Shown in pieces: positions 36,898 to 47,902 of a stretch of 64,000 nucleotides of DNA (within the stretch, counting starts at the first letter, position 1; every line of letters starts with the position of its first letter). The stretch is from Geothrix edaphica (lineage in GTDB: Bacteria; Acidobacteriota; Holophagae; Holophagales; Holophagaceae). Made by a program: the position numbers and the translations under genes. Where the stretch lies: the NCBI RefSeq assembly GCF_030268045.1, contig NZ_BSDC01000001.1, positions 992,001 through 1,056,000 of the forward strand, in the 5' to 3' direction. The notes under the pieces were generated by a model, which saw nothing but the letters and a program-made list of their open reading frames with translations, had not been told where the DNA came from and ran no database searches.

Positions 36898-37029
36898 GAC
36901 GACCCTCGCAAATATCGTGTGACGAGGCTTCCACCCTACGCTCCTGGCCACCGGGTCGCAACGGCGGCGCCACCGCGGGACACCGGAATCGGCGACGCGC
37001 TATGCTGGGAGGCCCCCCCGGAGATCCCG

Positions 37030-37608
37030 ATGCGACCCTTGCTCGCTGTCCTTCTGTCTCTTGCAGCGGCTGCCCTGAGCGCCGGCCCCAAGCCCCAGGT
37101 GAAGCTCACCACCTCCCTGGGGGTGATCGTGATGGAGCTCGAGCCGCAGGCGGCTCCGCGGACCGTGGAGAATTTCCTGAAGTACGTGAAGAAGGGGCAG
37201 TACAACGGCACCATCTTCCACCGCGTCATCCCCGGCTTCATGATCCAGGGCGGCGGCTACGTGGACTACCTGGGGAAGAAGCGGACCGACGCCTCCATCC
37301 CCAACGAGGCCGACCGCGCGCTGGCGGCGGGACTCAAGAACAAGCGCGGCACCGTGGCCATGGCGCGGACGCCGGATCCCCACAGCGCCGCGGCGGAGTT
37401 CTTCATCAATACGGTCGAGAACCGGTCCCTCGACTTCAAGAGCAAGGCCAACGACAAGACATGGGGCTATTGCGTGTTCGGTCGGGTCGTGAAGGGCATG
37501 GACGTCGTGGACCGCATCCAGGCCGTGAAGACCAGCTACAAGCGCAGCGATTTCCCGAACCTTCCCGTGAAGCCCGTGCTCATCAAGGAAGCTGTGCAGA
37601 TCCAATGA
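37030..37608 (+). CDS. Periplasmic peptidyl-prolyl cis-trans isomerase (cyclophilin)
   Basis: A PpiA-like cyclophilin of 192 residues catalysing proline isomerisation in the periplasm. The signal peptide (LLAVLLSLAAAALSA) is followed by the cyclophilin core FHRVIPGFMIQGGGY, GTVAMARTPDPHSA and AEFFINTVEN, with the catalytic Arg in FHRV. The ATG at 37030 has a GGAG site. Its last 26 bases overlap the end of the convergent kinase-like gene. A second, signal-less cyclophilin is at 63447. Confidence 0.93.
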   Translation: MRPLLAVLLSLAAAALSAGPKPQVKLTTSLGVIVMELEPQAAPRTVENFLKYVKKGQYNGTIFHRVIPGFMIQGGGYVDYLGKKRTDASIPNEADRALAAGLKNKRGTVAMARTPDPHSAAAEFFINTVENRSLDFKSKANDKTWGYCVFGRVVKGMDVVDRIQAVKTSYKRSDFPNLPVKPVLIKEAVQIQ

Positions 37609-38293
37609 TGGACAGGGCCTCCGCGGGCGCACCCAGCTTGCGCAGGCTGCGCTCGAGGCGTGCGCGGTAGCGGGGCCAGAGGTCCGTGCCCGCAGGCGTG
37701 AAGCCGGCGCGATCCCAATCCAGGACGAGGGCGCCGCCGCTCGGCGGCAAGAGAATGTTGGTGGCGTTGAGGTCGGGCGACCACAGGCCCCACTCGCAGA
37801 GCGAGGCGAGGGCCTGGCGGATGGCGTCGGCGCGTCCGGCGCTGAGATCCCAGCGGCGCGGCCAGGCCTCGCCCTCGGCCAGCCGCGTGAACAGCACGCC
37901 CTCCACGCCGATGCCGTTGGGCCGCCACGCATAGCCGAGGGGCTCCACGGTGGGGAAGCCCGCCTCCCAGAGTCCGCGATGGACCGCGTGCTCCGCTGCG
38001 AAACGCAGGTGGGTCCGGTAGGTCCGTTCGTTCAGGTGGCGCAGGAGGCCGCCGCGGCGGTAGGGGCGCATCACCAGATCGCCGACGCGGAGAATGCCGC
38101 CGCGACCGAAGGCGCCTTCGAGCGGAAGGGCCTCTCCCTCGATGAGCTGGCCGCCGGGCGTACAGACGCGCCAGCCGGGGCCGAGGCCCGGCAGCTCCAG
38201 GTTCACGCGGCAGCCCAGCGGACGGAGCGGCCTGCCAGGTTCGTACGGCCACGAAGCCGGCAGGGGGGGGACGATGTAAGGGTCGTGGATCAT
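37583..38293 (-). CDS. Lipopolysaccharide kinase (KdkA/WaaP-like)
   Basis: A 236-residue protein kinase-like enzyme that probably phosphorylates the inner core of LPS (Kdo or heptose). Conserved parts are RPYRRGGLLRHLNERTY near the ATP site, the EAGFPTVEPLGYAW hinge, and the catalytic loop SPDLNATNILL with the metal-binding LDWDRA. Several positions differ from E. coli KdkA, so the acceptor is uncertain. The ATG at 38293 (MIHDPYI) has a weak GGAA site; the longer frame to 38410 is not supported. It overlaps the end of the cyclophilin gene tail to tail by 26 bp. Confidence 0.8.
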   Translation of the reverse strand: MIHDPYIVPPLPASWPYEPGRPLRPLGCRVNLELPGLGPGWRVCTPGGQLIEGEALPLEGAFGRGGILRVGDLVMRPYRRGGLLRHLNERTYRTHLRFAAEHAVHRGLWEAGFPTVEPLGYAWRPNGIGVEGVLFTRLAEGEAWPRRWDLSAGRADAIRQALASLCEWGLWSPDLNATNILLPPSGGALVLDWDRAGFTPAGTDLWPRYRARLERSLRKLGAPAEALSIIGSAQLP

Positions 38294-38598
38294 GTGGATT
38301 CCAGCTTGGCGGGTCCCGGGACGGAAGGCAAAGACTGTGTCTGTCCTCCCGCTGGAACGAGCCCGGCGACACCTGTCAACTGTCTCGTCAGGGCGGGAAC
38401 CTGCCACCAAAAATCAGCACGGACCCAAGTGGCTTGAGCTGGAAGGAATTCTTCCGGATTGCACCCCCGCTTCCCACAAAGGATGTGGAAATCCCTCCCC
38501 GCCCCCTCGGTAATGGGGAAAAAATTTTCTCGATTTCTGCACGTCGGCCAAACGCCGTTTGATCCGCGCACGCGGTGCGGCCTCACTATCCTGGAGTC
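38294..38598. other. Intergenic region with A/T-tract, divergent promoters likely
   Basis: About 300 bp separate the leftward LPS-kinase gene from the rightward DUF2344 gene. I see a near-palindrome around GGAAGGAATTCTTCC (38440-38454), an A-run meeting a T-run (GGGGAAAAAATTTTC, about 38515-38529), and no protein frame or RNA gene that I can support. Both flanking genes must be promoted from here. Confidence 0.4.
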
Positions 38599-39711
38599 GT
38601 GAACGCATCCGCTCCCCATCCCTCCATTCCCGCCGAAGCACTGGCGAGGCAGGCCCGGCTAGCGATGGTGCTGGCCGCCATGGAGCGGCAAGCGGAAAAC
38701 CTCGAACCCCATCCGCTGCAGACCCTGCGCCAGGCCCTGCAGGGAGAGCCGGCGGATCTCTCCGCGCTCGTCGAGGGATTGGTCGAGGAGGATCTGGTGG
38801 AGGAAGGCGCCTGTCTGGTCCGCGCCGAGCGGAGGCAGGCCCGGGAGGAGCCCGCGAAGCAGATCGGCTCCCTCCTGGCGCCACTGGCCACGAAGGCCAT
38901 GGCGCGGCGAGAGGCGACCTGGCAGCTGGACAGCCGACGCGCCACCGTGCGCCTGGGCTACGCGAAGGACGGCGGGGCCCTGGACTTCGACGAGGGGGAC
39001 GTACACGCGATCCTGCTCCAGGCCTTCCGCCTTGAGGGGTTCCGCTTGGCCCTGGACTTCGGCAAGCGCTCCCGCCCTTCGCTCCGACTGGAACTGCCGC
39101 TGCCCGCGGGGGCCGGCGGCCTGGCGGAATGGGCCGAGGCGGAGCTCCGGATGGAGCCGCCGGAAGCGCACGGGAGCCTGATGGCGCGGATGAACAGGCG
39201 GCTGCCGGAAGGGCTGCGGATCCATCACTGGGACGCCTGCCCGCCCTACGCTTCGCCGCTGGGGGAACTGGCTGATGCCTCCCACTGGCGCTGGGAGTGC
39301 CCGGCCGACCATGCGGATGGGGCGCGGCTCCGCACGGCCGCGTTCCTCCGCGCGACGGAGTGGCTCTGGGAGAAGGGCGGCCGGATCGAAGGCCGCAAGC
39401 AGGTCAAGCAGCTGGACCTGCGGCCCCTGGTGACGGACCTGCGGTGGGAGGGGAATGTCCTCTTCAGCACGACCCGCGCCGAGGTCGGTAACCCCCTGAA
39501 GGTCCACGCGGCGATCCTGGGTCTGGAACCCTCGGCCCTCCGCGGCCTCCTGCGCCTGTCCCTGGACCTGAGGCCGGATCCACGGCTCGCCCAGGCGGAG
39601 CGCTTCGAGCCCAAGCTCAAGAACATGTACGAGGACGCGGTGCTGCTCAGCGGCGGCTCGAACATCACCCTGGTGGACGAAGATGACGACGAACCCCTGC
39701 GCCTAGGCTGA
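38599..39711 (+). CDS. DUF2344/TIGR03936-like protein without a radical-SAM partner
   Basis: A roughly 370-residue protein whose second half resembles the DUF2344 domain usually fused or adjacent to a radical-SAM protein: ATVRLGYAKDGG at about 113, LNRRLPEGLRI-like RRLPEGLRIHHWDA, and the late QVKQLDLRPLVTDL. The first about 105 residues are a charged helical extension that I do not recognise. No radical-SAM gene is next to it. The start is uncertain: GTG at 38599 is chosen, GTG at 38575 gives 8 more residues, and neither has good ribosome-site spacing. The end overlaps ftsW tail to tail by 9 bp. Confidence 0.72.
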   Translation: MNASAPHPSIPAEALARQARLAMVLAAMERQAENLEPHPLQTLRQALQGEPADLSALVEGLVEEDLVEEGACLVRAERRQAREEPAKQIGSLLAPLATKAMARREATWQLDSRRATVRLGYAKDGGALDFDEGDVHAILLQAFRLEGFRLALDFGKRSRPSLRLELPLPAGAGGLAEWAEAELRMEPPEAHGSLMARMNRRLPEGLRIHHWDACPPYASPLGELADASHWRWECPADHADGARLRTAAFLRATEWLWEKGGRIEGRKQVKQLDLRPLVTDLRWEGNVLFSTTRAEVGNPLKVHAAILGLEPSALRGLLRLSLDLRPDPRLAQAERFEPKLKNMYEDAVLLSGGSNITLVDEDDDEPLRLG

Positions 39712-40821
39712 ACCTGCCTCCTTGCTGATGGCCAGCAACAGGCCAAGGCAGATGAGGCTGGCGATGAGGCTGTTGGGGCCGAAGGAGATGAAGGGCAGGG
39801 GGATGCCCTTGTTGGGGGCCAGCGACAGCACCACGCTCATGTTCATCAGGGCCTGCACCACCAGCAGCAGGACGAAGCCCATGGCGCAGAGCTTGAGGAA
39901 GGTGTCGTTGACGCGCCGGGCGATGCGGTAGCCCCGCCAGAGGATCGCGATGAAGAGCGCCAGGATCGCCACGGTCCCGATGAGGCCGGCCTCCTCGGCG
40001 ATCACCGCGTAGATGAAATCCGTGTGCGCCTCGGGCAGGAAGAAGAGCTTCTGTTTGCCGCCGCCCAGGCCGACGCCCATGAAGCCGCCGTTGCCCACGG
40101 CCACGAGGCTCTGGAGGGCCTGGTGGCCCTTGCCGAGGGGATCGGCCGCAGGATTCAGGAAGCTCGTCACGCGGGCCAGACGGTAGGGCGACAGCACCAC
40201 GAAGGCGGTCCCCAGGGCGCCCAGGACCGGAATGGCCACGGCAAAGATCCACTTGGGCGCGCCGCCGAGGAACACCACCATCAGCGTCACGAAGACGATG
40301 AGGAAGGAGGTCCCGAAGTCAGGCTCGCGCAGGATGAGGGCCAGGGGCACCGACATGATGCCGGCCAGCCCCAGCAGCTTGGGCAGGGCATCGCGATGGC
40401 TGGTCCAGGCCTCGCGATGGCGGACCATCCAGCCCGCGGCGATGAGGACCGACAGGGGCTTGAAGAGCTCCGAGGGCTGGAGGCTCATGGCCCCGAGCCG
40501 GATCCAGCGGTGGGCACCGTTGATCTTGGGCCCGAAGAAAAGCACCGCAGCCAGGAGCAGCACCAGGATCCCGTAGGTGATCTGGAGGGGGCGCGGGTGG
40601 TCCTGGAGGGGGGTCAGGTCCACCTGGGAGAGCGCCAGCATGCAGGCGATGCCGATGACGCCACCGAGGAGCTGCCGGGTCAGGAAGGCGGTGGCGGCCG
40701 CGTGATTCTGGGAGGCCTTGATGGCGGAGGCGGAGTAGATCCACACCATCCCGACGGCGACCAGGGCCAGCGCGAACAGCACCAGCCAGCGATCCACGGG
40801 GCGGCGGACGTCGGGTGCCAT
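39703..40821 (-). CDS. ftsW: FtsW-type peptidoglycan glycosyltransferase
   Basis: SEDS-family integral membrane polymerase of 372 residues with about ten helices, polymerising lipid II at the septum. Family markers are FGPKINGAHRWIRLG, LQPSELFKPL, LREPDFGTS, GGGKQKLFFLPEAHTDFIYAVIAEE and PLPFISFGPNS. The EAHTDFIYAVIAEE segment favours FtsW over RodA. It starts one base after the glmM stop and ends the leftward bshC-to-ftsW operon. Other mur genes are not nearby. Confidence 0.92.
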   Translation of the reverse strand: MAPDVRRPVDRWLVLFALALVAVGMVWIYSASAIKASQNHAAATAFLTRQLLGGVIGIACMLALSQVDLTPLQDHPRPLQITYGILVLLLAAVLFFGPKINGAHRWIRLGAMSLQPSELFKPLSVLIAAGWMVRHREAWTSHRDALPKLLGLAGIMSVPLALILREPDFGTSFLIVFVTLMVVFLGGAPKWIFAVAIPVLGALGTAFVVLSPYRLARVTSFLNPAADPLGKGHQALQSLVAVGNGGFMGVGLGGGKQKLFFLPEAHTDFIYAVIAEEAGLIGTVAILALFIAILWRGYRIARRVNDTFLKLCAMGFVLLLVVQALMNMSVVLSLAPNKGIPLPFISFGPNSLIASLICLGLLLAISKEAGSA

Positions 40822-40822
40822 G

Positions 40823-42139
40823 TCAGAGCGCCAGGTCCCGCCGGGCGGCGGCTTCGAGCTCGTGGAGGGCCAGATCCACCCAGGTGGCCTCCTGGGCCTC
40901 CACCATGAGCCGGAGTTTGGGCTCCGTGCCGGACCAGCGGACCACCTGGCGCACCCCCTCGCCCCAGCGAGCGTCGATGGCGGCCATGGTGGCCACCAGT
41001 TCGGGGCAGGCCTCCACGGCCCGCCGGTCCTTGGCCAGCACGTTCACCAGGCGCTGGGGCCAGGGGCGGAAGGTCCAGGCCCAGCGGCGGTCATTCGGCC
41101 GGTGCAGGAGGGCCCGCAGGATGCCGAGCGCGGCAGCCATGCCGTCGCCGCTGGGCCCCACACGCTTCTGGATGAGATGGCCCGAGGCCTCGGCGGCGAG
41201 ATCCCAGCCGCGCCGGGCCATCTCCCGCAGCAGGAACTTGTCACCCACGGGGGTGCGGACGAAGGGAATACCGGCGTGGGCCAGGGCCTGGGCCAGGCCG
41301 CCGTTGGTCATCACGGTGCCCACCACGCCCGGAGGAGCATCCCCGCAGGCCAGGCGATCCTGGGCCAGCAGCCACACCATCTGGTCGCCATCCACCAGGT
41401 CGCCCTGGCTGTCGACGAGAAGGCAGCGGTCCCCGTCGCCATCAAAGGCGATGCCCAGCTGGGCCCCCCGCGCCACCACGGCCGCCGACAGGGCGTTGAG
41501 GTGGGTCGAGCCCACGCCCACGTTGATGGAGGGACCGTCGGGAGGCACGCCGATCCAGTGGATGGCGTCGCCGCGGAAGAGCTCCAGGGCGGCTTCGGCA
41601 GTGGCGCCATGGGCGCAGTCGATCACCACGCCGAAATTACGGGGCAGGTCGAGGCCGCCGAGGTGGGCCAGGTAGGGCCGGAGGTCCAGGTGGCTGGCCG
41701 GCAGGGAGATGGTGGTTGGCTCGGGAATGACCTCGAACGCGGCCTCGATGGCGCGCTCCTGGCCCTCCTCGAGCTTCTCGCCCAGCTCGTTGAAGCCCTT
41801 GAGGCCGTTGTCCTCAGGCGGATTGTGGCTGGCGGAGATCATGAGACCCCAGGTCTTCTCTCCCTCCATGCTCAGCTTCGCGACGGTCCAGGCCACCGCG
41901 GGGGTGGGCGCCATGCCCAGGATCAGCACCTTCAGGCCCATCCCCACGCCCAGGATGAACGCCTCGGACATGGGACCGGAGCTGGAGCGGGGATCCCAGC
42001 CCACCACGAGCCGCTTCACACCGGCTTCCCGGGCCACCTGGGCCCAGGCGGCGCCCCAGCGGGACACCTCTTCCAGGGTGAGGGGGGAACGCAGGGCCAC
42101 CCCGCGAATGCCGTCGGTTCCGAAATAGCGCAGGCTCAT
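40823..42139 (-). CDS. glmM: Phosphoglucosamine mutase
   Basis: Converts glucosamine-6-phosphate to glucosamine-1-phosphate for UDP-GlcNAc, the precursor of peptidoglycan and lipid A. The 438-residue protein begins FGTDGIRG, has the phosphoserine motif ISASHNP with Ser104, the metal loop DGDGDR, the sugar-binding EASGHL and the phosphate-binding RWSGTEPKLR. The length and GlmM-type FGTDGIRG opening separate it from phosphomannomutases. It lies 9 bp after folP, a gene pairing seen in many bacteria. Confidence 0.96.
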   Translation of the reverse strand: MSLRYFGTDGIRGVALRSPLTLEEVSRWGAAWAQVAREAGVKRLVVGWDPRSSSGPMSEAFILGVGMGLKVLILGMAPTPAVAWTVAKLSMEGEKTWGLMISASHNPPEDNGLKGFNELGEKLEEGQERAIEAAFEVIPEPTTISLPASHLDLRPYLAHLGGLDLPRNFGVVIDCAHGATAEAALELFRGDAIHWIGVPPDGPSINVGVGSTHLNALSAAVVARGAQLGIAFDGDGDRCLLVDSQGDLVDGDQMVWLLAQDRLACGDAPPGVVGTVMTNGGLAQALAHAGIPFVRTPVGDKFLLREMARRGWDLAAEASGHLIQKRVGPSGDGMAAALGILRALLHRPNDRRWAWTFRPWPQRLVNVLAKDRRAVEACPELVATMAAIDARWGEGVRQVVRWSGTEPKLRLMVEAQEATWVDLALHELEAAARRDLAL

Positions 42140-42148
42140 GCCGTCAGA

Positions 42149-42963
42149 TTAACCGATGGCGTGCGTCCTGAAGACCCTGTAGCCCCATTCCATGGCTTCC
42201 GCGTGGGCCGTGGCGGTAAGGGGATCCCGCTGGTCCGGGGCGAGGCCCGGCGTTCCGGCCCGGGACGCGAGGAACCGCTTGCGGGAGATCCCGATGCAGA
42301 TCCGGTCCGCCGGCCAGCCCAGGGCCCCGGGCAGGCGGGGCAAGGCGTTCCAGAGTGCGAGATCCTCCGCGAACGTGGTGCCGAAGCCGAAGCCGGGGTC
42401 CAGCAGCACGCGGTCATCGGCGATGCCCGCGGCCCGCAGGCGGTCCCGCACCGCGAGCAGTTCAGCGATGGCGGAAGCCGCGTCCTTCGGCGTGGAGTCG
42501 GCGTAGGGGGGCATCAGGAACCCCTCCCCAAGGCGACGGCTGCGCATGGCGATGAGGCCGCACCGCGAGGCCGCGGCCAATTCCAGCATGGCCGGCACGG
42601 TGAAGCCATCCACATCGTTGATGACAGCGGCGCCCGCAGCGAGACCCTTCGCGGCCACGGCCGCGTGGCGGGTGTCCAGGCTGAGAGGGATGCGCGGCAG
42701 GGCCTCCGCCAGGGCCGACAGCACCGGCTCGAGACGGCCCCATTCCGTGGCGGCGTCCACCACCGCGGAACCCGGCCGGGTGCTCTCAGCCCCGAGGTCC
42801 AGCATGCGGGCGCCGGAGGCCACCAGGTGTCGGGCCTGGGCCAGGGCCGCGGTGGGCTCCACGAACCGGCCGCCATCACTGAAGGAGTCCGGGGTGAGAT
42901 TGAGGATGCCGATGAAAAGGGGGCCGCTCGTGAGAAGCGGCCCCCATTGGAACGGCAGGACGG

Positions 42964-42967
<4 letters not shown>
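42149..42967 (-). CDS. folP: Dihydropteroate synthase
   Basis: Joins p-aminobenzoate to dihydropterin pyrophosphate in folate synthesis. The 272-residue TIM-barrel protein has [14 protein letters not shown], the [12 protein letters not shown] loop, SLDTR, INDVDGF and the LDPGFGFG and SRKRFL phosphate/pABA motifs. The usual MRG... loop reads [10 protein letters not shown] here. The GTG start overlaps the ftsH stop as GTGA. pabB, which supplies pABA, is at 57-58 kb. Confidence 0.96.
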
Positions 42968-44895
<1,928 letters not shown>

Positions 44896-44899
44896 AGGG

Positions 44900-45919
44900 T
44901 CACTCCTTGGGGCGCTTGCCCAGGTGGCCCTCCAGTGTACTAGGCCCGGGAAGGCAGCTGAACCTTAGATGCAGATACCCGCCGTCTGGTTCAGGGTTTA
45001 GATGAAAATTCCCCCAGGCCGAAGGTTTGCGGCCCTTTGCGAGCCGCGCGGCGAGCCAGGGCGCGAGGCCCCGCAGCAGGGCCGCCTCCCGGGGCCAGCC
45101 GAGGCGGCGGAAGGCGGATTCCAGCGTCCAGCGCAGCTCCGGCTCGATCCAGGTCTCCCGCCTGAAGGTGACACCTTCCTCCGAGATGGACCACCGGGAG
45201 CCCTCCCATCCGGCCACGAGCGTCCGGGCCAGCTGTTCCGCCTCCTCGGCCTGGCGGTGGGTCTCGAACAGGTGGCGGTCCAGATTCGGCGCTTCCTGGC
45301 GGAGGGTATCGAGGATCGGCCGCCAGCGGTTCCTGGCGGTGAAGGGTTCGGCATTGCTGGCGTCCTCCCGCCAGGGTAGGTTGCGCGAGGCCAGGTAGGC
45401 GCGGAGCTCCGCGCGGCGCGTCTCTGCCAGGGGCGACCAGCGCAGGCCCTGGCGCGGCGCCAAGGGGTGCAGGCAGCCCAGGCCCCCACCTCGGGCCAGG
45501 CGCAGGAAGACGGTCTCCGTGTGGTCGTCCAGAGTGTGGCCGGTGGCCACGACGCCGGCGCCGCACTGCTCGGCCTCCTGGCGGAGCCAGTTCCAGCGCA
45601 GGTCCCGGGCCGCCATCTCCAGGCCCTGGGCGCTGGCCTCGGCGTGAGCGTGCACGCCCAGCGACGCCTCCGCGAGATCCAGGTCCAGCGCCCGGCAGAG
45701 CTGCCGCACGAACGCTGCATCCTCCTGAGCCTCCGGCCGCAGCCCGTGGTCCGCATGTGCCACGCTCAGTTCCAGACCCAGGCTCTTCCTCAACGTCCAG
45801 AGCAGCGCCAGCAGGGCCACCGAATCGCCGCCTCCGGAGCAGGCCACCAGCACACGGCCCGTGACGCCATCGCCCCGGTGCTGGATCTGCGCGAGGAGGT
45901 CAGACTCGAAGCGGTTCAT
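44900..45919 (-). CDS. tilS: tRNA(Ile)-lysidine synthase
   Basis: Modifies C34 of tRNA-Ile(CAU) to lysidine, allowing AUA decoding. The 339-residue protein has the PP-loop SGGGDS (residues 28-33), [28 protein letters not shown] and the DASN motif. The C-terminal TilS domains seem shortened compared with E. coli. The ATG at 45919 overlaps the bshB1 stop as ATGA, and ftsH follows within 4 bp; tilS-ftsH adjacency is conserved in many bacteria. Confidence 0.94.
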   Translation of the reverse strand: MNRFESDLLAQIQHRGDGVTGRVLVACSGGGDSVALLALLWTLRKSLGLELSVAHADHGLRPEAQEDAAFVRQLCRALDLDLAEASLGVHAHAEASAQGLEMAARDLRWNWLRQEAEQCGAGVVATGHTLDDHTETVFLRLARGGGLGCLHPLAPRQGLRWSPLAETRRAELRAYLASRNLPWREDASNAEPFTARNRWRPILDTLRQEAPNLDRHLFETHRQAEEAEQLARTLVAGWEGSRWSISEEGVTFRRETWIEPELRWTLESAFRRLGWPREAALLRGLAPWLAARLAKGRKPSAWGNFHLNPEPDGGYLHLRFSCLPGPSTLEGHLGKRPKE

Positions 45920-46635
45920 GCCGGGGCGTTCAGGCGGCCGACGAGCTGGAGCAGGGCCGGGGACACCGGCCGCTCGCACCACAGGGCCTCGGCCCAGTCG
46001 CACATGTGCAGCGAGCCCCAGTGCATGGCCCGGCCGAGGACCCCGCGCCGGAAGGCCGGGTGGGCGATGCGCGTGGCGGGCTGGGCGGGGTCCTGGTTGA
46101 ACTGGCTGCCGAAGGCGTCGAAAGCGGCCATGCGGCGCTCCCACACGGTGCTCACGTCCACCAGCAGGTCCGGCGGGCCGGGGTTCTCGCCGCCGGCCCA
46201 GGCGATGGCTTCCGGACGCCAGGGCGCTCCGTCGCAGGGATAGTTCTTCAGCCCGGCATAGTAGGCGGCCTCCCGGGCCAGGCGGTGGGCGCGGCGGTGG
46301 TCGGGGTGGCGATCCTCCGGGGCGGGCACGATCAGCACGCGGGGCCGGAGGCGGCGGAGCTCGGTCATGAGGCGCAACCGGTAGGCCTCCTCCTCTGTGA
46401 AGCGGCCGTCGGGGAAGTCGAGGACGAGGCGGGGCACGCCCAGGATGCGGGCGGCCTCCTGGGCCTCAGCGCGGCGGGTCTCCGCCGTGCCCCGGGTGCC
46501 GAGGTCACCGCTGGTGAGGTCGAGGATGCCGGCCTTCATTCCCCGGTCAGTGGCCAGGGCCAGGAGGCCCCCCACGTGGACCTCCACATCGTCGGGGTGG
46601 GCGCCGAGGGCGAGAATCTCGTAGTCGTGGCTCAT
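45916..46635 (-). CDS. bshB1: Bacillithiol deacetylase BshB1 (PIG-L family)
   Basis: Zn-dependent deacetylase removing acetate from N-acetylglucosaminyl-malate in bacillithiol synthesis. The 239-residue protein has the metal motif GAHPDDVE (11-18), the LDLTSGDLGTRG segment diagnostic of the BshB1 type, PDGRF, and the second metal motif HPDHRRAH. A GGAGG precedes the ATG at 46635. It overlaps bshC as ATGA, which strongly supports a bacillithiol role. The glycosyltransferase BshA is not in the window. Confidence 0.92.
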   Translation of the reverse strand: MSHDYEILALGAHPDDVEVHVGGLLALATDRGMKAGILDLTSGDLGTRGTAETRRAEAQEAARILGVPRLVLDFPDGRFTEEEAYRLRLMTELRRLRPRVLIVPAPEDRHPDHRRAHRLAREAAYYAGLKNYPCDGAPWRPEAIAWAGGENPGPPDLLVDVSTVWERRMAAFDAFGSQFNQDPAQPATRIAHPAFRRGVLGRAMHWGSLHMCDWAEALWCERPVSPALLQLVGRLNAPA

Positions 46636-47804
46636 GGTTCCTCCACCAGGATCACGGATGTGGCCCCGTCCATGCGCTCCAGGATGCGATCGAGCAGGGC
46701 ACCATGGCGAAGCCATGAGAGGCCCGGCAGCACGCGTTCCTGCGGGACGCTGAAGGGGAAGAGGGCCTGCCGCAGGTGTTCGGGATCACCCCCCACCAGG
46801 GCGGCGGCCGCCTCCCGGTGGAGCCGTTGATCCAGCTTCGCGATCCGGTCCCGGGTGCGCGCCTGCTCGCGCAGGAACCGTGTCTGCAGGGCCTCCGGCC
46901 AGGCCGGATCGGCCTCCGCCGGGCGGAAACGGGAGGTGGGCAGCGCCCCGGGCCAGGGAGCCAGGCGGTCCCAGGCTCCCAGGCGCAGGGCGTCCAGCTG
47001 GACGGCCGACACCCTGAATCCACGGGGTACGACGAAGACGCTGGGTCTCGGGAGGATCTTCGGCGCAGCGAGTCCCACGCGCTCCCAGAGGGGTTCGCAA
47101 AGCCGCCAGTAGGCCCGCTCAGAGGGGCCCAGCACCACCGCGGCCACCGGGAGCATCAGCGACTGCATCAGGGGGCGGATGGCCGCTCCAGGGCTCAGCC
47201 AGCGTCCGGCCGGCAGCGGCAGGTCGCGGTCCAGGCGCTGGCGGAGCCCCGTGCGCGGCTCCAGGGAGAACCAGGCGGCCTGCACGCGCGGATCCAGGGG
47301 CAGGGGGGCGCCTTCGGCCTCCAGCCGCTCGGCCTGCCGCACCAGCAGGGCTTCCAGATCCAGGGAGCGCCAGCGCTCCAGCTCGGCCTGGATGGGCTCG
47401 CGGACCGCCGGGGCCGTGGGCGAGAAAGGCCGGAGGCCGCGCTCCCACAGCGGTTGCCCCAGGGTCAGGACGTGGCTCCGGAGCGTGGGTTCCGGAGGCG
47501 TGGGTAGCGGCCCCCACCAGGCCTCGGCCTCGGCCTGATGCCCGGGCGTCCAGGGCAGCCAGCCGGTGGCCGTGCCGAGGCGCGCGTCGAACCGGAAGCG
47601 GTGGCGCATCGGGCGGCCCGCCTTCCAGCCCACTACCGAAGCCACTTCGGCGCGGTCGTGATCCTCATCTGCCAGCCAGTAGACCGCCTCGGCGCCCGTG
47701 CGGCGGGCTTCCGCCAGGGCCGCGAGGGCCTTGGCCACCGAGAGGGCGGGACTCCATCCGGCCCCGATCTGCTGGCCGGTGGCGATGACGGGCGTCCGGC
47801 TCAT
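46632..47804 (-). CDS. bshC: Bacillithiol synthase BshC-like (cysteine-adding enzyme)
   Basis: Likely adds cysteine to glucosaminyl-malate, the last step of bacillithiol synthesis. Family signatures at the start are VIATGQQIGAGWSPALSV and YWLADEDHDRAEV; the rest contains the Rossmann-like domain and a C-terminal helical coiled-coil segment. At 390 residues it is roughly 150 shorter than B. subtilis BshC, mainly after the N-terminal third. It is first in the leftward run bshC-bshB1-tilS-ftsH-folP-glmM-ftsW. The shortening leaves activity to be shown. Confidence 0.85.
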   Translation of the reverse strand: MSRTPVIATGQQIGAGWSPALSVAKALAALAEARRTGAEAVYWLADEDHDRAEVASVVGWKAGRPMRHRFRFDARLGTATGWLPWTPGHQAEAEAWWGPLPTPPEPTLRSHVLTLGQPLWERGLRPFSPTAPAVREPIQAELERWRSLDLEALLVRQAERLEAEGAPLPLDPRVQAAWFSLEPRTGLRQRLDRDLPLPAGRWLSPGAAIRPLMQSLMLPVAAVVLGPSERAYWRLCEPLWERVGLAAPKILPRPSVFVVPRGFRVSAVQLDALRLGAWDRLAPWPGALPTSRFRPAEADPAWPEALQTRFLREQARTRDRIAKLDQRLHREAAAALVGGDPEHLRQALFPFSVPQERVLPGLSWLRHGALLDRILERMDGATSVILVEEP

Positions 47805-47902
47805 GGGCGCGTCCTTCCGCCCGGTCCGAGCCTTCCCCGCTGGTGCATCGTCCTCGTCATGGGCCCCAGCCTACCCGATATGCGCGGCTCCCCGGCCATG
47901 CG

